Source: Polaromonas sp. (GTDB taxonomy: Bacteria > Pseudomonadota > Gammaproteobacteria > Burkholderiales > Burkholderiaceae). From it: a stretch of DNA of 22,404 nt. The notes beneath the pieces are model-generated. The model had not been told where the DNA came from. It did not search any database and saw nothing but the letters and a program-made list of their open reading frames with translations. Position 1 is the stretch's first letter, and the number at the start of each line of letters is the position of its first letter. Positions 18,708-22,404 of the stretch are shown here, piece after piece. The DNA is taken from contig PNMH01000065.1 of the NCBI GenBank assembly GCA_013823505.1, positions 1 through 22,404 on the forward strand, written 5' to 3'. The position numbers and the translations under genes were made by a program.

Positions 18708-19214
18708 TCAGCCCGGATCGCGGTAACGCGCGGCGGTGATGAACTGGCCGAAGGTTTCGCACCAGACGATGGCGCTGGTGTAGCGCGCGGGGTCGGTGCC
18801 CGCGGGCAGCGCCACGATGAAGTTCTCGAAGGTTTTCACGTCGCCCACGCGCAGCATGGTGGGCTTGAGCCGCTCGAAGTCGGCTTCGGTCTCCACGAAG
18901 TCGGGCGAGAGGTAGAGCTTGTAGTCGGGCCCGGGCGCGAGCCGCCCCTTGAACGCAATCTGCTGCGCGCTCACTGTGACCGTGCCTTCACCCCAGTGCA
19001 GGGCGTCGCTGTCTTTCAGATCGCGGCGGAATTCGCCTCGAAACAGCCCGCCGGCCTTGGCCTGGGCCACCAGCTCGGCACTGGGCCCAGGCGGCGCGGT
19101 GAGGATGGGCAGTGCATAGATGCCGGCGGCAAAACCCACCAGCAAGACCAGCGCGTGCGATGCCAGGAGCATCACAAATCGGCGGCGAAACTTGGAACGG
19201 ACGGTGGCAGACAT
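18708..19214 (-). CDS. DM13 domain protein, membrane-anchored
   Basis: The 168-residue product has an N-terminal signal anchor (about residues 13-38) after a basic start. A DM13 domain follows (about 58-165), with LHWGEGTVTV, GPDYKLYLSP, GDVKTFENFIVALPAG and the IVWCETFGQFITAA ending that carries the single conserved Cys. DM13 domains have been proposed to be redox-active modules, often near DOMON domains; the function has not been shown to my knowledge. It is likely periplasmic. AAGGAA lies about 8 bases before the ATG. The gaps to ribH2 (69 bases) and DUF3185 (96 bases) leave room for separate promoters. Confidence 0.85.
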   Translation of the reverse strand: MSATVRSKFRRRFVMLLASHALVLLVGFAAGIYALPILTAPPGPSAELVAQAKAGGLFRGEFRRDLKDSDALHWGEGTVTVSAQQIAFKGRLAPGPDYKLYLSPDFVETEADFERLKPTMLRVGDVKTFENFIVALPAGTDPARYTSAIVWCETFGQFITAARYRDPG

Positions 19215-19283
19215 GGGCGGTTTCCTTCAACGTGACCCAGGTTCGTCTGGCAAAGACCAAAAGCCTTACACGCTGCCCGCCTC

Positions 19284-19784
19284 TCAGGACAGCATGGCTT
19301 TCACACGCAGCAAGCCGGCCACCGTCTGCAAGCAGGCCTGCGCCGCCTCGGTGCCCTTCACCGCGAAGTGGCGCATGAAGTAACGGCGGTGCTCCACGTG
19401 CTCGTGAAAGTGGTGCGGTGCCTGCACGGCCGAGATCACCGGCACGCCGGTGTCGAGCTGCACATCCATCAAGGCCTGCACCACCGTCTGCGCCACGAAA
19501 TCGTGGCGGTAGGTGCCGCCGTCGACCACCAGCGCGCTGCCCACCACCGCGGCATAGCGGCCGGAACGCGCCAGGCGCTGCGCGTGCAACGGAATCTCGA
19601 ACGCGCCGGGCACGTCGAACACGTCGATGGCGTCGGCCTGAAAACCACCGCGCGCCATCTCTTCAAAGAAGGCATCGCGGGCCTGGTGAACGATGTCGGC
19701 GTGCCACGACGCTTCAATAAAAGCAAAGCGCAAACCGGCCGGCAATTCGGGCAGCACAGGGAGTTCGGTCGGGGTGGTGTTCAT
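19284..19784 (-). CDS. ribH2: 6,7-dimethyl-8-ribityllumazine synthase, type II (RibH2-like)
   Basis: The 166-residue protein is a lumazine synthase, which joins the pyrimidine and 3,4-dihydroxybutanone phosphate precursors of riboflavin. The sequence fits the type II (Brucella RibH2) branch: FIEASWHADIV with Trp27 for ring stacking, FDVPGAFEIPLHA, the VVDGGTYRHDFV loop with His94, and QAPHHFHEHVEH where type I enzymes have a different loop. The GTEAAQACLQ helix closes the domain. Type II enzymes known from alphaproteobacteria form decamers and are often a second copy beside a main ribH in the ribD-ribE operon. No other rib gene is near here, and no FMN riboswitch is visible in the 50 bases upstream. 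Confidence 0.9.
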   Translation of the reverse strand: MNTTPTELPVLPELPAGLRFAFIEASWHADIVHQARDAFFEEMARGGFQADAIDVFDVPGAFEIPLHAQRLARSGRYAAVVGSALVVDGGTYRHDFVAQTVVQALMDVQLDTGVPVISAVQAPHHFHEHVEHRRYFMRHFAVKGTEAAQACLQTVAGLLRVKAMLS

Positions 19785-19834
19785 GGCGTGGCGTGTGGAG
19801 AGGGTTCAAAAACCATTGTAGGCAGCGAGCACCG

Positions 19835-20680
19835 TCAGGCGGTCACGATCCAGCCTTCGAGCGGATCGAACTCGGGCAGGCCCCAGCGCGGGTGCCCTGC
19901 CTCGTGCTGCGCCTGCGCCCAGGCCGCCTGCAGCAGGCACAGCACCGCGTCGAGGCTGTCGCCGCTGGCGTCGTCGGCCAGTGCGTCGCGCTGCGCGTGG
20001 GTCAGCTTCAAACGCAGGCCACAGGCCTGCAGCAGCGGAGGCTGACCGTTTTCCAGCGCGTTGATCAGCGTCTTGCGGGCGATCAAGCGATCGGGCGTCT
20101 GTTTGGCCTTGTCGTCGCTCTTGTAAGAGGTGGTGCCGAGCACGCTGCGCGCCAGCAAGCCAGGGTAGGCCTCCAGGCCCACGCGCGAACCGTCGCCCGG
20201 CAACAGGCCGGGCAGCGTGAGGCCGGCGGCCACCAGCAGCGGCACGCCCGCGTGCAGCATGAACGCCACCGGCGGGTTGACCCACTTCATGCTGGGGCTC
20301 GAGCCAGCCGGGCCGTCGGTGGAGCGGTGGGCGAACTTGCCACCCACCGGGCGCGCGTTGCAAAAGCCAGCGAAGGCCTCGCGGATGGTCTCGCGGCTGA
20401 GGCCGCCGTAGTGGGCCATGCAGGCCGTCCAGTCGGTGGGCCAGCCCAGGGTGGTGACGAGTTCTCGGGGCAAGCCGAACGGCAGGTCAAAACCGCCCAC
20501 CCATGGGCCGGGCTCCGCCATGCGCGCCGCCCACGCATCGAGGGTTTCGAATCGCTCCATGCCATGGAGGATGACGCGGTGGCGATCGGCGCGACCCACG
20601 GCCAGCGTGATCGGTTTGCGGCGGCTCGGCGCACTGGTGAAGTCGCAGCCCAGCAGGGTGGGCAAGGAAGGCAAAGTCAT
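19835..20680 (-). CDS. DUF429 family protein
   Basis: This soluble protein of 281 residues begins with the GCDFTSAPSRRKP stretch that marks the first strand of DUF429, a family with a predicted RNase H-like fold and the suggestion of nuclease activity. Other blocks are GGFDLPFGLPRELV (about 62-75), an acidic and His-containing region KFAHRSTDGPAGSSPSMKW, LEAYPGLLAR, and ASGDSLDAVLCLLQA near the C-terminus, where the conserved Asp pair lies. No signal peptide or membrane segment is seen. It starts 7 bases after the stop of the EamA transporter gene, so the two are probably one transcript. Its substrate is unknown. Confidence 0.8.
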   Translation of the reverse strand: MTLPSLPTLLGCDFTSAPSRRKPITLAVGRADRHRVILHGMERFETLDAWAARMAEPGPWVGGFDLPFGLPRELVTTLGWPTDWTACMAHYGGLSRETIREAFAGFCNARPVGGKFAHRSTDGPAGSSPSMKWVNPPVAFMLHAGVPLLVAAGLTLPGLLPGDGSRVGLEAYPGLLARSVLGTTSYKSDDKAKQTPDRLIARKTLINALENGQPPLLQACGLRLKLTHAQRDALADDASGDSLDAVLCLLQAAWAQAQHEAGHPRWGLPEFDPLEGWIVTA

Positions 20681-20687
20681 GCCGCGA

Positions 20688-21569
20688 TCATCCCAGCGCC
20701 AGTGCCATCACGCCGGCAGCGATCAACATGGCCCCAAGCAGGCGCGCCAGCCGGTCCCCCTCTCCGAGCAGTTGTCCCCCGATCAGCGCGGCAAACAGCA
20801 TCGACACCTCGCGCGCCGGCGCCACGTGCGACAGCGGAGCCTGCTGCATGGCAAACAGCACCAGCACATAAGCCACCGGGCTCACCACCGCCACCAGCAA
20901 GGCGTAGCGCCACTGCGTGTGCCAGAGCTGGCGGGCCGTGGGCAGGTCGCGCAGCACGCTGGGCGCGAGCAGCGCCACGCGCACGAAGTTGCCCATGTAG
21001 TCCACCAGGATGGGCGACATCAGCACCACCTTGACGGCATAGCCATCGACCACGGTGTAGGACGCGATGAACACGCCCGTGACGACGCCGTAGGCCATGC
21101 CCTTGTGGACGCGCTGGCGCGCCACCGGGTCGTGTGCCGCGCGCAGCAGGCCCGGCCCGCCGGCAATGAGGAACACCCCACCGACCACGCCGGCAATGCC
21201 GGCCACACCCAGCGCGGAAATCTGCTCGCCCAGCAGGACGATCGCCACCAGCGAGGACAACAGCGGCCCCGTGCCGCGCGCCATGGGGTAGACCACCGTG
21301 AGGTCGGACTTGCGGTAGCCGCGCAGCAGGATCACGTAGTAGAAGACGTGCAACACGCCACTGGCCAGCACCAGCGTCCATTCGACAGCGCCCCAGCCGG
21401 GCACCACGTCGCGCCCCACCCACCAGCCCAGCGGCGCCCACACCAGCATCATGAGAAAAGCGCTGAAGAAGGCAAAGCGTGCGTCGCCCCCGGCCTTCTT
21501 GGCAGCGATGTTCCAGCCGGCGTGGATCAGGCCCGCGAGAACGATCAGGGCCAATGCGGTCAGCGACAT
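20688..21569 (-). CDS. DMT superfamily transporter (EamA)
   Basis: The 293-residue inner-membrane protein has about ten membrane segments in two EamA halves. It runs from LTALALIVLAGLIHAGWNI at the N-terminus to LLGAMLIAAGVMALALG at the C-terminus. The first half has the PMARGTGPLLSSLVA stretch typical of drug/metabolite exporters. These carriers usually export amino acids, metabolites or small toxic compounds; the substrate cannot be told from sequence. No clear Shine-Dalgarno precedes the ATG at 21569. It is 7 bases upstream of DUF429 and is separated from the BLUF gene by a 134-base spacer with a repeated hairpin element. Confidence 0.9.
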   Translation of the reverse strand: MSLTALALIVLAGLIHAGWNIAAKKAGGDARFAFFSAFLMMLVWAPLGWWVGRDVVPGWGAVEWTLVLASGVLHVFYYVILLRGYRKSDLTVVYPMARGTGPLLSSLVAIVLLGEQISALGVAGIAGVVGGVFLIAGGPGLLRAAHDPVARQRVHKGMAYGVVTGVFIASYTVVDGYAVKVVLMSPILVDYMGNFVRVALLAPSVLRDLPTARQLWHTQWRYALLVAVVSPVAYVLVLFAMQQAPLSHVAPAREVSMLFAALIGGQLLGEGDRLARLLGAMLIAAGVMALALG

Positions 21570-21605
21570 GCCGCGTCAGAAGAAGGCAGATTTCAGGAGC
21601 ACCGA

Positions 21606-21688
21606 GGGTCCGGCTCCGCCGGCCCCAGGTGCCGTCCCCCTTCCAAGCGCCACAGGCGCGCCAGAGAGGAGGGAAGCCGCGCAGCGGC
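21606..21688. repeat. Three consecutive GC-rich hairpins, probable dispersed intergenic repeat
   Basis: Three stems, each with a 3-base loop, lie in the EamA-BLUF spacer: 21606-21626 (9 pairs with one mismatch, loop TCC), 21647-21659 (GCGCC/GGCGC, loop ACA) and 21676-21688 (GCCGC/GCGGC, loop GCA). Between them are purine- or pyrimidine-rich tracts such as GAGAGGAGGGAAG. The pattern resembles REP/BIME-type intergenic repeats. Its occurrence elsewhere in the genome cannot be judged from this window. Confidence 0.45.
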
Positions 21689-21703
21689 GCAGGGGGGAGT
21701 TCC

Positions 21704-22129
21704 TCAAGCCCTGCCGATGATGCTCGCGGTGGCCATCAATTCTTCAAGCAGGGCCAAAGAGACCTTGCCCGACACCGCGTACGGGTCGAACTCGGGCTTC
21801 TCCGAGTACTTGAGCACGATGGAGGTGTTGAGCTTGGACAGGTTGACCTGGCCCATGGTCCAGCCGCCGAAGCGGCGCTCGGTGATTTCTTCGTAATGCA
21901 GCAGCTCCACACCGGTGTGGCGCACGTCGGCCACGATGTGGTTGTAAAGCTTGTTGACCGCGCTGCGCCCGCCTTCGATGGCCTGCAGGAACACGCCGCC
22001 GCCGTAGCACAGCACGCCGGTGATGCCGTTGCCCATGTTGTGCGAGCGTGAGGATTCCAGAATGGATTCGATCAGGCGGGGGGAATCTTTGTCGACAGCG
22101 CGGCTGACGTAGAGGAGGCGGACAAGCAT
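21704..22129 (-). CDS. BLUF domain blue-light photoreceptor
   Basis: The 141-residue protein is a short BLUF protein that binds FAD and senses blue light. Key residues match AppA at identical spacing: Tyr7 (Tyr21 of AppA), Asn31 (Asn45), Gln49 in FLQAIEG (Gln63), Trp89 (Trp104) and Met91 (Met106) in the GWTMG segment. The NGITGVLCY strand is also typical. The BLUF domain covers about residues 1-95; the remaining 45 residues form a short tail with no output enzyme domain, so signalling would go through a partner protein. The gene lies 41 bases downstream of folE on the same strand, with a weak purine-rich ribosome binding site. Confidence 0.92.
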   Translation of the reverse strand: MLVRLLYVSRAVDKDSPRLIESILESSRSHNMGNGITGVLCYGGGVFLQAIEGGRSAVNKLYNHIVADVRHTGVELLHYEEITERRFGGWTMGQVNLSKLNTSIVLKYSEKPEFDPYAVSGKVSLALLEELMATASIIGRA

Positions 22130-22170
22130 GGTGTTCTTCTTCTGGACGATCGTTGAATACAGAGGGGGTA

Positions 22171-22404
22171 TCAGCGCGGAATCAGCGACAGAAATTCGCG
22201 ACGCAGGTTGGGATCCTTGAGGAACACGCCGCGCATGACGGAGTTGATCATCTTGCTGTCCATGTCCTTCACGCCACGCCAGGCCATGCAGTAATGGCTG
22301 GCCTCCATCACGAGCGCCAGGCCGTCGGGCTGCGTTTTTTCCTGGATCAGGTCGGCCAGTTGCACCACGGCCTCTTCCTGGATTTGCGGGCGGCCCATGA
22401 TCCA
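22171..22404 (-). CDS. folE: GTP cyclohydrolase I, C-terminal part (5' end outside window)
   Basis: Seventy-seven C-terminal residues are visible and the frame stays open past the right edge, so the start lies beyond the window. The fragment has MGRPQIQEEAVVQLADLI and EASHYCMAWRGVKD, which carries the C-terminal zinc-ligand Cys in the HYC motif of FolE. It ends in FLKDPNLRREFLSLI. The enzyme opens the GTP ring to 7,8-dihydroneopterin triphosphate at the head of the tetrahydrofolate (and, in some bacteria, queuosine) pathway. The ATG at 22398 is internal, not the start. Confidence 0.93.
   Translation of the reverse strand, partial: WIMGRPQIQEEAVVQLADLIQEKTQPDGLALVMEASHYCMAWRGVKDMDSKMINSVMRGVFLKDPNLRREFLSLIPR

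Noticed and set aside
19785..19834. Possible FMN riboswitch before the lumazine synthase gene.
   Set aside because: Only 50 bases are available before the DUF429 stop codon, and the conserved RFN-element blocks are not present.

Overview
The window is a GC-rich, gene-dense piece of a bacterial chromosome. It most resembles a betaproteobacterium of the order Burkholderiales, probably family Comamonadaceae (Hydrogenophaga/Acidovorax-like). The basis is codon bias, a small DUF3460 gene in front of scpA, the block rhodanese-grxC-secB-gpsA divergent from gpmA-ctpA-moeB, and the type of short GC-rich intergenic repeats. The genus is inference from recognised gene order, not a search. I see 25 protein-coding genes, the first and last cut by the window ends. 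I see no rRNA, tRNA, CRISPR array, insertion sequence or prophage gene. No gene-free stretch exceeds about 135 bases.

Layout. (1) 1-2.9 kb: the end of metG, a convergent lipoprotein with two BamE/SmpA-like repeats, and a SulP anion transporter with a STAS domain. (2) 2.95-9.7 kb: a growth and cofactor block. DUF3460, scpA (chromosome condensation) and nadB run rightward; nadC-nadA run leftward against nadB; panB-panC-DUF1272 run rightward, divergent from nadC. nadB, nadA and nadC together convert aspartate to nicotinate mononucleotide. panB and panC supply pantothenate for CoA. (3) 9.76-12.07 kb: the leftward set rhodanese-grxC-secB-gpsA, the same order as E. coli yibN-grxC-secB-gpsA. Two hairpins with T-runs punctuate it. 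(4) 12.19-15.35 kb: rightward gpmA (glycolysis), ctpA (periplasmic C-terminal processing protease) and a MoeB/ThiF-type adenylyltransferase. (5) 15.36-22.4 kb: all leftward. From the right these are the folE C-terminus, a BLUF blue-light sensor, an EamA exporter, a DUF429 protein, a type II lumazine synthase (RibH2), a DM13 protein, a DUF3185 membrane protein, an Lhr-type DEXH helicase, and a secreted SNase-like nuclease overlapping the helicase stop codon.

Most of regions 1-4 is conserved housekeeping. I do not see an obvious new multi-gene defence or metabolic system. Most worth a second look are the two RNA hairpins that punctuate the rhodanese/grxC/secB run; the helicase-nuclease coupling without the usual ligase and exonuclease partners; a BLUF photoreceptor directly downstream of folE, in the same leftward run as a RibH2-type lumazine synthase; the duplicated BamE-like lipoprotein; and the three-hairpin intergenic element near 21.6 kb.
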